Positions 25,330-34,041 of a stretch of 64,000 nucleotides of DNA are shown one piece after another. The stretch's first letter is position 1, and each line of letters starts with the position of its first letter. The notes beneath the pieces are model-generated. The model did not search any database. It saw only the letters and a program-made list of their open reading frames with translations, and had not been told where the DNA came from. The DNA is from Actinopolymorpha cephalotaxi (GTDB lineage: Bacteria; Actinomycetota; Actinomycetes; Propionibacteriales; Actinopolymorphaceae). Position numbers and translations under genes: made by a program. Location of the stretch: assembly GCF_013408535.1 (NCBI RefSeq), contig NZ_JACBZA010000001.1, positions 3,308,850 to 3,372,849 on the forward strand. Direction: 5' to 3'.

Positions 25330-26664
25330 GTGAACGCCACACCTGACAACGGGATCTCCAAGCCGGCAACGGGCGACGCGTCCGGACGTGTCGAGCTGGG
25401 GCTGCGCCAGAACCTGCCCCAGTTCGCGCTCCTGGTCGCGGTCAACGCCCTGGTCGGCGGGATGCTCGGACAGGAACGCACGGTGGTACCGCTGCTGGGC
25501 AAGGAGGTCTTCGGCCTGCCCGGCTACACCGCCGGCCTCACCTTCATCCTCGTCTTCGGCCTGGCCAAGGCAGCCACCAACTACTTCGCCGGCACCTGGA
25601 TGGACAGGTGGGGACGCAAACCCGTCCTCGTGGCGGGCTGGATCGTCGCGATCCCGGTACCACTGCTGCTGATCTGGGCGCCGTCATGGGGCTGGGTGAT
25701 CGCGGCCAACCTGCTGCTGGGGATCAGCCAGGGCATGACCTGGTCCACCACGGTGGTGATGAAGATCGACCTCGTCGGCCCAGCGCGTAGGGGTTTGGCG
25801 ATGGGGTTGAACGAGGCTGCCGGATACGCGGCGGTCGCGGCCACCGCCCTGGCCACCGGCTACATCGCCCAGGCCTACGGGCTGCGCCCGGAGCCGTTCT
25901 TCCTCGGAATCGCGTTCGCCGCCCTCGGCCTCGGCCTCTCGACGCTGGTGGTCAAGGAGACCCGCGAGCACGCCCGGCTGGAGGCCGCCCACCACGTGGC
26001 CCGCGCCGACGGCCGGCACGACCACCTGCACAGCGAGCTGACCAACCGGGAGGTGTTCAGCCAGACCAGCTTCCGCGAACCCGCGCTCTCCTCGGCGAGC
26101 CAGGCCGGCCTGGTGAACAACCTCAACGACGGCCTCGCCTGGGGACTGTTTCCGATCATCTTCGCCGCAGCCGGTCTGTCCGTCGCCAAGATCGGGATCC
26201 TCGCCGCGCTCTACCCCGCAGTGTGGGGGCTCGGGCAGCTGGTCACCGGCGCCCTCTCCGACCGGCTCGGCCGCAAGTGGATGATCGTGGCGGGCATGCT
26301 GCTGCAGGCGGTCGCGCTCGCAGTCATCGCCGCCGTCACCGGGTTCTGGCTGTGGGCGATCGCCGCCGTCCTGCTCGGCGCCGGCACCGCCATGGTCTAC
26401 CCCACGCTGCTGGCTTCCATCGGCGACGTCGCCCACCCCGCCTGGCGCGCCCGAGCCGTCGGCGTCTACCGGCTCTGGCGCGACGGCGGATTCGCCGTCG
26501 GCGCATTGTTGGCAGGTGTGGTCGCCGACACCCTCGGCGTACGCACCGCCGTCTGGGTCGTCTCCGGCCTCACCGCCCTGTCCGGGCTGGTCGTCGCGAT
26601 CCGCATGTACGAGACGCACCACCGGCCCACAGACATCGCGCCGGAAGGAGCGGTGCATGAGTGA
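25330..26664 (+). CDS. MFS transporter of the persulfide cluster
   Basis: A 444-residue major facilitator with twelve predicted helices. The inter-helix motif WMDRWGRKPVLVAGW is the MFS signature, and ALSDRLGRKWMIVAGM repeats it in the second half. A charged, His-rich central loop (about 205-245: REHARLEAAHHVARADGRHDHLH) could bind metal. The GTG start has GGAG upstream, 21 bases after the dioxygenase stop, so it is in the same operon. Substrate unknown; export of a sulfur compound is a guess from context. Confidence 0.8.
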   Translation: MNATPDNGISKPATGDASGRVELGLRQNLPQFALLVAVNALVGGMLGQERTVVPLLGKEVFGLPGYTAGLTFILVFGLAKAATNYFAGTWMDRWGRKPVLVAGWIVAIPVPLLLIWAPSWGWVIAANLLLGISQGMTWSTTVVMKIDLVGPARRGLAMGLNEAAGYAAVAATALATGYIAQAYGLRPEPFFLGIAFAALGLGLSTLVVKETREHARLEAAHHVARADGRHDHLHSELTNREVFSQTSFREPALSSASQAGLVNNLNDGLAWGLFPIIFAAAGLSVAKIGILAALYPAVWGLGQLVTGALSDRLGRKWMIVAGMLLQAVALAVIAAVTGFWLWAIAAVLLGAGTAMVYPTLLASIGDVAHPAWRARAVGVYRLWRDGGFAVGALLAGVVADTLGVRTAVWVVSGLTALSGLVVAIRMYETHHRPTDIAPEGAVHE

Positions 26665-26715
26665 CCGCGCCGCCAAATACGCCCTCTTCACCGAGTTCGC
26701 CGCCGTCGGCGGTTT
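26657..26715 (+). pseudogene. N-terminal remnant of a second ArsR-rhodanese regulator
   Basis: An ATG with GGAG upstream, overlapping the end of the MFS gene by eight bases, begins MSDRAAKYALFTEFAAVG. This matches the start of ArsR-rhodanese fusions, including the one at about 19.5 kb. After about 18 codons the similarity stops and the frame runs into the tail of the convergent MASE1 gene. The rest of the regulator has been deleted. Confidence 0.5.
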
Positions 26716-26745
26716 GGAGTCCGTCGTTCTGACCGTCGTAGACCG

Positions 26746-27756
26746 CTACGAACCGTCATCGGCCCTGGCGTGCGTCCTCCCGCCCCGCGAAGTGGCTGGA
26801 TCTGTCCGGGGCCGCAACCTTTGGTCGATCGTTCTCACGGCCTCGTAGAGAACTCCGGCGGCGTACCGGATCTGTTCGTGTGCAGCGTCGCGTTGCATAG
26901 TGGTCGCGGCGAGGATGAAAGCGGTCAGAGCCGTAGTCCCAATGAGGGTCTCGACGGTTACCACGTTTGCGGCCAGGGGTTCGTGCGCGAACGGGCCAAG
27001 TCTTTGCAGCGCGGCGAAAATCGTCATGGCTGAGACGACCATGACCGACAGGGCCGCACCCGCCACTCGGAAGCGCACCGCGGCCCAGACAACGCAGGGG
27101 ATGGCGAGGAATAACAAGTCTGTCGAGCTGTGGATCACCACGAGCATGACCACAATAATGACGACCGTGAGGGCGGCGCCCTCAATTATTCGGCGTCGGT
27201 CTACGCTGTGCGGCCGCCGGGCCCGAACAATGACGAGCAAGGACGGGGTGACGACGAGCACCCCCATCATGTAACTCAACCACCACAGGAACCACGTCGT
27301 ACCGAAGTTGTGCGTCGTCTCCAGACCGGACAAGACGAAGGTGGCAACGCTCGTGGACGCAATGATCGTGGCCCCGACAAAGGCTCCCAGAAACACCAAC
27401 GCCAGTACATCCCTCGGCTGGTCCATTTCCACCCGGAATCCGACCCTGTGGAGCAGCATGTAAGCACACAGCAGTCCGAGGGCTGTCGCTGCCGCAAGAG
27501 TCACCGACGCGGTTGGTGGACGCCCGAGGGACGTGTTGATGACGAAGGAGCCGATCACGATCCCAGGCCAGACCCGCGGGCCCAAGGCAAGCAGAGCAGC
27601 CAGCCCCACACCAGTCGGAGCCCACAACATACTGACCCGCCAGCCACCCACCACCTGGGAAGGCACGACGTGCGTGGCGGCAGAGTAGATTGCTGCGATT
27701 GCCAGGATCTGAAGACCGGCGACCACACGGTTTCTCGTTATTGACCCGTGAAGCAC
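26746..27756 (-). CDS. Orphan MASE1-type membrane sensor domain protein
   Basis: A 336-residue protein with about eight hydrophobic helices and MASE1-like features (VSMLWAPTGVGLAALLALGPRVWPGI near the start, and a WFLWWLSYMMGVLVVTPSLLV segment). MASE1 normally precedes a histidine kinase, PAS or GGDEF output domain. Here the protein ends about 55 residues after the last helix without any output domain. It may be a truncated sensor or act through a partner. The 3' end lies at a junction with a regulator remnant, which favours truncation by rearrangement. Confidence 0.75.
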   Translation of the reverse strand: MLHGSITRNRVVAGLQILAIAAIYSAATHVVPSQVVGGWRVSMLWAPTGVGLAALLALGPRVWPGIVIGSFVINTSLGRPPTASVTLAAATALGLLCAYMLLHRVGFRVEMDQPRDVLALVFLGAFVGATIIASTSVATFVLSGLETTHNFGTTWFLWWLSYMMGVLVVTPSLLVIVRARRPHSVDRRRIIEGAALTVVIIVVMLVVIHSSTDLLFLAIPCVVWAAVRFRVAGAALSVMVVSAMTIFAALQRLGPFAHEPLAANVVTVETLIGTTALTAFILAATTMQRDAAHEQIRYAAGVLYEAVRTIDQRLRPRTDPATSRGGRTHARADDGS

Positions 27757-27867
27757 GCTTCCAAAGCATACTCATCACGCCAATCGACCCCACCCCGAGA
27801 TCCAAGGTCATCCAGGTAAACCAGACGGCGCACTGGCGGAGGAATTTACCTGCCGCATTACTGGGTA

Positions 27868-28143
27868 TTATCTTCTTTTGGGTGTGGGTGGCGCCCAATC
27901 AGGTTTGTAGTCCGGATGTTCGTTGTAGATCGCTGTGAGGGTTTTGACTGCGATGAGGTATGCGTGTGCGAATGGACTCTGCTCGTCTATCGCTTCGTGG
28001 TACAGGAGGACGATGGATCGCCTTGCCGCGCACGTTTTGAGGATGCGTTCAAGTTCCGGCTGACTCATCGTGAGGTGGTAGGCCTTCCTGGCCAGGTGCT
28101 TGTCCTCTTCGATGCGAGCGAGCAGGAAGCGGTCCACACTCAT
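27868..28143 (-). CDS. DUF6221-like small protein
   Basis: A 91-residue protein with the pattern of the actinobacterial DUF6221 family: FLLARIEEDKHLARKA at the start, then RILKTCAARRSIVLLYHEA in the middle and a terminal YNEHPDYKPDW. These small proteins are common on actinobacterial prophages and mobile regions; function unknown. No enzymatic motif is visible. It stands alone between the MASE1 gene and truncated genes. Confidence 0.65.
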   Translation of the reverse strand: MSVDRFLLARIEEDKHLARKAYHLTMSQPELERILKTCAARRSIVLLYHEAIDEQSPFAHAYLIAVKTLTAIYNEHPDYKPDWAPPTPKRR

Positions 28144-28380
28144 GCGATCAGGCTAGGCGTCATCCACTCGTGGTAGGCCGGTGATTCGACGAGGCGGGGG
28201 GTCGGCGGCCTCCGCGAATCTCGCGTGGGCCGCCGATTCCACCGGCCCCCAGGTGAGGCGATCGCCCACTGACCGTACGGTGCCGCATAAGCACGGCGCC
28301 CAGAGCAGCAGCAGCAGCCGCCGCCAGCGCGCCGCCGACGGCAAGACCGGTGTTGGCGCCGGACTAGGTGGCCGGTGCGT

Positions 28381-28704
28381 TTACACGACTTGTCCTCGAC
28401 CGCCTGTGGCGGAGCGTGCACCCCAGTGGACGTCGACCTCCTGCAGGCCGATCAGGTCGGCGTCGAGCGCCCGGATCGTGGCCGCGGTGCGGTCGAGGTC
28501 GAAAACGTTGTCCTGGCCAAGCCCGGCATGAATGTTGTACGTCGCCACCCGCAGCTGGACGGTGCTTCCGGCGGAGGTGACGTTGGAGTCGGCCGGGGTC
28601 GTGAAGGTGGCCGCCGTGGCGGCGGGTGCGGCACATACTCCCGTCACGGCCGCCAGGCCGGCGCCGACGAGGACGCTGCGTCGGGATACGAGGGGATTGT
28701 TCAT
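28381..28704 (-). pseudogene. Truncated secreted endonuclease/exonuclease/phosphatase protein
   Basis: The ATG (GGAG upstream) begins a Tat-type signal (SRRSVLVGAGLAAVTG, then AAPAATAA). The mature part reads LRVATYNIHAGLG and IRALDADLIGLQEVDVHW, the first two motifs of the EEP superfamily with the metal-binding Glu. The frame ends after 107 residues with a short unrelated tail; the rest of the roughly 250-residue domain is missing. About 20 bases further on, the minus strand encodes a TGANTG-like motif, a hydrophobic stretch and basic residues, possibly the cell-wall anchor of the original protein. A large internal deletion is likely. Confidence 0.65.
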
Positions 28705-28776
28705 GTCGACTCCACAGTTCTGGTCATGGCGGGGAGCCCGGCGATCAGATGCCGCCGGTGCGGGTCAGCTTCAGGG

Positions 28777-30548
28777 TCAGCGGCCCGTGTAGGAGAGTCG
28801 GCGGGCACGCGGCACTTCTACGTCGCCGCGTGGCGAGAGAAGCCAGACCGGATTGCCGAAGCCCAGAAGCACGTCCCCTGCGTCGCGGACTTCTACGCGT
28901 AGGTAGCGCCCGTTCTCCCGCTCCAGCTGGAACCTCAGCCGGCCTGAGGCGAACGACGAGACAGGGTAGGTGTGCCGGGTGACCGCGGGCGTCGTCTGGC
29001 CGGTGCGATCGCACTCCCCCACCACGACCTGCACTGTCGAGTCCTCCGGCAAATTGTTCGCCACGATGTCGACAGGCAGGCGAGTCGCTGAGGTCCGTAC
29101 GACCCGGCCCATCGCCCGCCGACCGCCCACCGCGAGGTCGAGCTGCCCGGTCGGCCACAGCCGTTGGTGGTACCACCACGCCTGCCCGGCGGCCAGCGCG
29201 GTGAGGAGGTCCCGTGCCTGACGCGATTCCGCCCACACCGCGGTGGTGTAAAGATGCGGCTTTCCCTGCCAGTCACGGCCGCCGTGGTCGTCGACCTGAC
29301 TGGTTGCCGTCAGGAAGATCGCGTTCCGGGCCGCGACGTCGTATTGGTCGATCCGGTCACGGATCACCGTGAAATCGCCGTCGGCGTTGGCAATTTCGAT
29401 CAGGTCGGCTCCCAGGGCGCGGCCGGTGACGAGCTCGCCGGGGTTGATGGGCGGGTGGTTGTACTGCACGAGCGCTCCACGCTCGTGGTACCAGCGCACC
29501 ATCGCCTCGGCTGCCTCGACCGAGTTGTCGAGGACAGGCGCCTTGCCCCTCGGTGGGTACGGGTAGAGCTCGAAGTCCTCCATGAACACGTTCATGTGAC
29601 GCACCATCGACACCTCCGCGGACAGAAGCTGAGTCACGCCCGGGCACCTGCTGCGCAGTTGCCGCATCAGGTCGCGCCGGGTGCGCACCGGCCAGCGGAG
29701 CGGGTCGCGCGTACGGTCGAAGCGCAAACGGTCGAACACCCCGGACGCGGTGGCGCCGTTGCGCGCCCGTACACCGAACCGAACCCGGGCGAGCCCGGAG
29801 TCCTCGGCCACCAGGTCCGGCCAGAACGCCCGGACGTCGTCGACGGGGTGGATGGCCAGCCGCTGCCAGACACCGTCGGACGCGACCGCCACGACGCCGG
29901 TCAGTGGGTCGGCCAGGCGGCGTCCGGCCGTGGCCGCGAGCCGGTACTCCAGCACATAGACACCCGCGGGCCGACCGGCCGTCGCGGGACGGTAGGACGT
30001 CTCCAACTGCACGACGAGTTCGGCGTCGGGCCCGACCCGTTCGCCGAGTACGTCGATCGTCAACGTGGTGTCGGACAGGTCGGTCGAGTAGAAACTGTTG
30101 CCGGCCTTCGCCCACAGGAACGAGGCCCCCCACTCGGCCTCCGGTCCGGACGCACTGACCCGCAACGCCTTGCCGGGCTCGTCCGGGCTGTGCGGGTCGT
30201 CCACGAAGGCATGATCGGCATCGGCAAGTGCGCCGTCGTTCTGCACGAACCACTGCAGGCCGCCACCTTCGTCGGTGCCGTCGAACGCGATCCCGTCGTA
30301 ATAGCCGTACGCCTCCATCCGCCAGTCGTGGTCGGTCCACCAGACCACATCGATGTCGTTGCGTACGGCCTGCTCGAGCTGGGCCATCATGCCACCGCCA
30401 CCGCCACCGGCGGCCCAGCTACCACCCTCGCTGAAACAGGAGTGCGTGTGCAGCACCATGCTCACCGGACGGCCGCTCGCTGCCCCTGTCGCCGCATCGT
30501 CGGCGAACGCCGCCGGGGTTGTCGCCGAGCCCACCGCCGCGGTGACGC
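28777..30548 (-). pseudogene. PHP-type metallohydrolase, 5' end lost to an insertion sequence
   Basis: About 590 codons remain. The start has the second half of a signal peptide (VGSATTPAAFADDA), then VLHTHSCFSEG and VVWWTDHDWRM, the His-x-His and His-Asp metal motifs of PHP-like phosphoesterases. The middle is a beta-rich domain; later segments (VQYNHPPINPGE, ADLIEIANADGD) continue the PHP fold. The initiation codon and first part of the signal peptide are absent: at the junction the sequence changes to the 3' end of an IS481 transposase gene. The protein was probably secreted. The truncated EEP gene follows 72 bases downstream. Confidence 0.7.
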
Positions 30549-30852
30549 CTAGGTGTTGCGGGTCATGACGTTGGTGACGGTCTGGTGGAGGCGTGAGGCG
30601 GGTGGTTGGTCGCCGGCGGCGGTGTGGGCTCGATGGTAGTTGTAGTGGATGTTCCACACGCTGATGGCCTGCGCACGCTGGGTTTCGCTGGTCCACACGC
30701 GGGCGTAGAGGAGTTCTTCGGCAAGGGTGCGCTGATAGCGCTCGACTTTGCCGTTGTGGCGGGGTGTGTAGGGGCGGGTGCGCTGGTGGCGTGAGGCGAA
30801 CGCGGTCGCCGTGCGCACGAACGCCCGGCCCGGTAGTTCGCGCCGTTGAGTT
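30549..30852 (-). pseudogene. IS481-family transposase, C-terminal fragment with frameshift
   Basis: The minus strand encodes TRPYTPRHNGKVERYQRTLA and EELLYARVWTSETQRAQA, the end of an IS481-type DDE transposase including the catalytic Glu. Slightly upstream the matching LNGANYRAG is in another frame, so one base has been lost near 30.83 kb. The N-terminal two thirds are absent. The fragment's stop codon marks the junction with the PHP gene. Confidence 0.75.
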
Positions 30853-30873
30853 CCTAAGGGATGTCAAGCTCGT

Positions 30874-32268
30874 TCAGGCTGCTCCGGGTGTCGTAGCGTG
30901 GGTGGTGGACGGGCCGGTTGACGGAGCGCGTGGCGACTCCTTACTTCGCCGGTCCGTTCCTGCGTTCGTGGTGGTTCGGCGCCTGGCCCGCAGGTCCTTG
31001 GGGATCGCGTAACGCTCGGCGATGATCGTTCGGGCTTGGTCGATAGTGACTGCGCTGCCGTCGACGTCGCGCAGTTGGTAGGGCTGCCCGGCGCGCCAGC
31101 AGGCGATGATCCGGGTGAGCAGGGTCGTGGCGATGTGGCAGAGCGCAGAGTTGTGGTGCTTGCCGGCGTTGACCATGAGCCGGTGGTATTTCGCGGCCAG
31201 GGTGGGGTCGATCCGGCGGGCTTGGCTGGCGGCCATGAAGAGGGCTTGGCGCAGAACGGCGTCGCCGCGCTTGGTGGGGCCGCCGTGGCGTCCGGTGAGT
31301 CCGGAGGAGTCGAGGATCGGCACCAAGCCGGTGAACGCACGGGCGCCCGCGAGTGAGTCGAAGCGGTTCGGGTCGCCGAGGCGGCCGAGGATCGCGGCTG
31401 CGGTGATGGTGGCAACGCCCGGGGCGGAGGTCAGGATGCCGTTCGGGTCGGCGGCCTTGAGCACCAGCGTGGCCCGCTCGTCGAGGTCCTTGAGCTCCTC
31501 GCTCAGCTGCAGTGCGAGGCGGGCTTCGATCGCGATGTCCTCGGCCAGGTCGGGGTAGTCCAGTTCACCGTCGGACCACAGCTCGAGGGTTTCCCTGGCG
31601 GCGGCCAGCAGTGCGTCGGCGTGTGGTTCACCCCAGGCGCCGCGGGAGTGCCGGTGACAGAACCGAGCCAGCCGGACGCGGCCGAGACGCTTGACGACGT
31701 GGGGGTCGGCGTATCCGGCGGCGAGGAACTTCAACACGGTGCGGTTGCCCAGGTCGGCGCCGATCGCGGAGTGCCATGCCGGGCCGAGCAGCTCCAGTAG
31801 CGTGTCCAACCGGGCCAGGCTCTGGGTGCGGCGATGGACCAGTGTGGAGTGCAGCTTCGCTGCACGCTTGAGCGCATCGCCGGGTCCGAGGCCCTGTTCG
31901 AGGTGCAGCCCGTCCGGGTGCAGCATCGGTAGTCTGGCCAGCAGCTGGGAGTCCAGCCGATCGCTCTTGGTGTGTTTGGCGTAGTAGTTGCGCAGGTCCG
32001 CCGACCGCTCCGGCGGCACGAGCACGACCCGGGCGCCTTTGCGCCGGAACCAGGCGGCCAGCGGGACCCAGGCGTTACGGGTGGGCTCCATCACCACCAG
32101 CACCTCGCCCGGGTCGGCGTCGTCGGGCAGGCTCGACCACAGCTGGTCCAGGTCGGGTGGGGTGGTGCGGAAACGTCGGCCTGACCAGATCAATCGGCCT
32201 TGCTCATCGGCAAGGCTGACCTGATGCGCAGCCCGACACGCGACGTCGATGCCTAGGCGAAGCGGCAC
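30874..32268 (-). CDS. IS110-family transposase, apparently intact
   Basis: A 464-residue DEDD transposase. RLGIDVACRAAH at the start and KSDRLDSQLLARL carry acidic residues of the RuvC-like N-terminal domain. The C-terminal domain contains SAPGVATITAAAILG, then GLVPILDSSG, the transposase_20 region with its catalytic Ser. GTG is chosen for GGAG upstream. IS110 elements have no clear terminal inverted repeats, so the element ends were not defined. The reading frame is complete and could be active. It interrupts IS481 debris on its left. Confidence 0.88.
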   Translation of the reverse strand: MPLRLGIDVACRAAHQVSLADEQGRLIWSGRRFRTTPPDLDQLWSSLPDDADPGEVLVVMEPTRNAWVPLAAWFRRKGARVVLVPPERSADLRNYYAKHTKSDRLDSQLLARLPMLHPDGLHLEQGLGPGDALKRAAKLHSTLVHRRTQSLARLDTLLELLGPAWHSAIGADLGNRTVLKFLAAGYADPHVVKRLGRVRLARFCHRHSRGAWGEPHADALLAAARETLELWSDGELDYPDLAEDIAIEARLALQLSEELKDLDERATLVLKAADPNGILTSAPGVATITAAAILGRLGDPNRFDSLAGARAFTGLVPILDSSGLTGRHGGPTKRGDAVLRQALFMAASQARRIDPTLAAKYHRLMVNAGKHHNSALCHIATTLLTRIIACWRAGQPYQLRDVDGSAVTIDQARTIIAERYAIPKDLRARRRTTTNAGTDRRSKESPRAPSTGPSTTHATTPGAA

Positions 32269-32607
32269 TTCCAGCTCCTTCTCATGACGACAGCAGTGCG
32301 ACACCGACTGCCTGCTGCCGACCGAGAACGACCGCACCGGACATTCGCTAACAGGGATCCGCCGCGGGCGTTCTCGACGGTCGCCGGGTTCCTAACAGGG
32401 CGGCCCTTTCTCCGGCAGAGGCCCCGCTCACCAACGTGATCAACAGGCAAGGAGTCGCGAGGCGCGCTCCGATCGGTGAAGCAACGACGGTGAGCAGGTG
32501 CCGGACCCGTCGATCCTCACACCGCCGGCCGGACAATCCGGGGACCTTCGAGCTTCACCCAGCTTGAATGTCGGTGACCAGGCGAACGATCCGGGCGATG
32601 CTGAGGT
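32269..32607. other. Region between IS110 and IS3 elements
   Basis: No gene is recognised. The left part is presumably the 5' flank of the IS110 element, which in this family often carries a structured guide-RNA region; this was not resolved by eye. No promoter or repeat could be supported. Confidence 0.35.
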
Positions 32608-32641
32608 TGCCCCGCTTTGACGGACAGGGGTGATGGCTTGG

Positions 32642-33530
32642 TCAGGCTATCTGCGTGGTGAGCTGCTCGGCGTTGGCGTGTTCGTACTCGGTGGGTGTCT
32701 GGTAGCCCAGTGCGGAGTGGAGTCTGGTGCCGTTGTACCAGGCGATGTAGTCGACGATGGCGTGGCGGGCGTGGGCTCGGGTCGGCCAGGGCTGGGTGTC
32801 GAGGCATTCGCCCTTGAGTGAGGCGAAGAACGACTCGGCCAGGGCGTTGTCCCAGCACTGCCCGGTCCGGCCCACCGACAGCCGGACGTCGTAGTCGACG
32901 GCCAGGTCAGCGAAGGTAGTCGAGGTGTACTGACAGCCTCTGTCGGAGTGAAAGATCACCCCAGCTTCAGGATCACGGGCCGCGATCGCGTTGGTCAGTG
33001 CGTCAGCGACCAGGCTGGTGCGCAGGTGGTCGGCGATGGCGTGGCCGACGACCTTGCGGGAGGAGATGTCGATGACGGTGGCCAGGTACAGCCAGCCTTC
33101 CCAGGTGCGCACGTAGGTGATGTCGCCGCACCAGCGGGCGTTGAGTGCGCCGGCGTCGACGGTGAAGTCCCGGCGGATCAGGTCCGCCCGGGCGGCCGCG
33201 TCCGGATCGGGGATGGTGGTCTTCTTCCACCGTTCGGTGTCCGCCCGGCCAGGGCGGCTTCGCGCATCAGCCGGGCCACCCGTTTCCTGCCGTGCCGCCT
33301 GCCGCACCGGCGTAGTTCGGCGTGGACCCGCGGGGCGCCGTAACGGCCCTTGGACGCGGCGTGCACCTGGGTGATCTGCGCGGTCAGCTCGACGTCTTGG
33401 CGCGCTCGGGCAGATGGGCGGCCGGTGCGGTGGGCGTAGTAGGCGGCACGGGAGACCTCCAGCAACTCACACGCCCGTTTGACGTGTGGTCACAGGCCTT
33501 CTCCGCCTCGATGAACGGGTACACGTTCAC
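32642..33530 (-). pseudogene. IS3-family orfB transposase with two frameshifts
   Basis: The product is spread over three frames. VYPFIEAEKA starts in the first. LLEVSRAAYYAHRTGRPSA to RVARLMREAALAG (HTH_21 region) follows in a second. KKTTIPDPDAAARADLIRRD to the end is in a third, with the integrase core DITYVRTWEGWLYLATVID, FHSDRGCQYTS and NALAESFFASLKGE (DDE residues). Frameshifts lie near 33.49 and 33.24 kb. The transposase cannot be made as one protein. Confidence 0.85.
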
Positions 33531-33841
33531 CGGGTCTCCTTCGCGAAGAAAGCCGTTGCCCGCTTGAGGATCTCCACATCCTCCTTCAACCGCCGGTTGT
33601 CCCTGCGCAGCTGCGCCAGCTCCTCCCGCTCCACGCTGGTCAGCCCGCCATCGACCCGCTCCCCGGCGTCACGTTCGGCCTGCTTGACCCACTCCCGCAC
33701 CGCGGTCTCGGTCAGATCGAAATCCTTCGCGACCTGACCCGCCGTCCGGTCACCACGCCGGCACAACTCAACGATCTCGGCCTTGAACTCCGGCGTGAAC
33801 GAGCGGCGCGGGCGCGGCTGCTTCTTGCCCATGCTCTCCAT
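33527..33841 (-). CDS. IS3-family orfA protein
   Basis: A 104-residue HTH protein: RRSFTPEFKAEIVELCRRGD and KDFDLTETAVREWVKQAE form the helix-turn-helix, and ELAQLRRDNRRLKEDVEILK is the leucine-zipper coiled coil. This is the standard upstream frame of IS3 elements, which supplies the N-terminus of the OrfAB transposase by frameshifting. Its stop overlaps the orfB start region (GTGA). It is intact, but its partner is frameshifted. Confidence 0.85.
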   Translation of the reverse strand: MESMGKKQPRPRRSFTPEFKAEIVELCRRGDRTAGQVAKDFDLTETAVREWVKQAERDAGERVDGGLTSVEREELAQLRRDNRRLKEDVEILKRATAFFAKETR

Positions 33842-34041
33842 GGTCCGACATCCTTCCCCAGGACCGAAGCCCTGATCTTGGATGTCCGTCAAACCGGGTC
33901 AGCTCCAGAGCTCCCAGACCTGCTAAGCGGTCTCTTCGGCAGATGGGCCTGCCTCGAGCATGGCGGCGCATGCATTGAATCTCGTTGGCCGCTCCGTCGG
34001 AGCGAGAACGCCCTACTCACTTAATGTCGACTAGACATTTC

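Larger units (their letters stand above)
32608..33901 (-). mobile_element. IS3-family insertion sequence with terminal inverted repeats
   Basis: The ends are TGCCCCGCTTTGACGGACA on the left and, on the other strand, TGACCCGGTTTGACGGACA on the right: 17 of 19 bases match. They enclose orfA and a frameshifted orfB in the usual IS3 order. No 3-base target duplication was found at the flanks (GGT left, GCT right), so the copy is old or rearranged. Confidence 0.8.
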
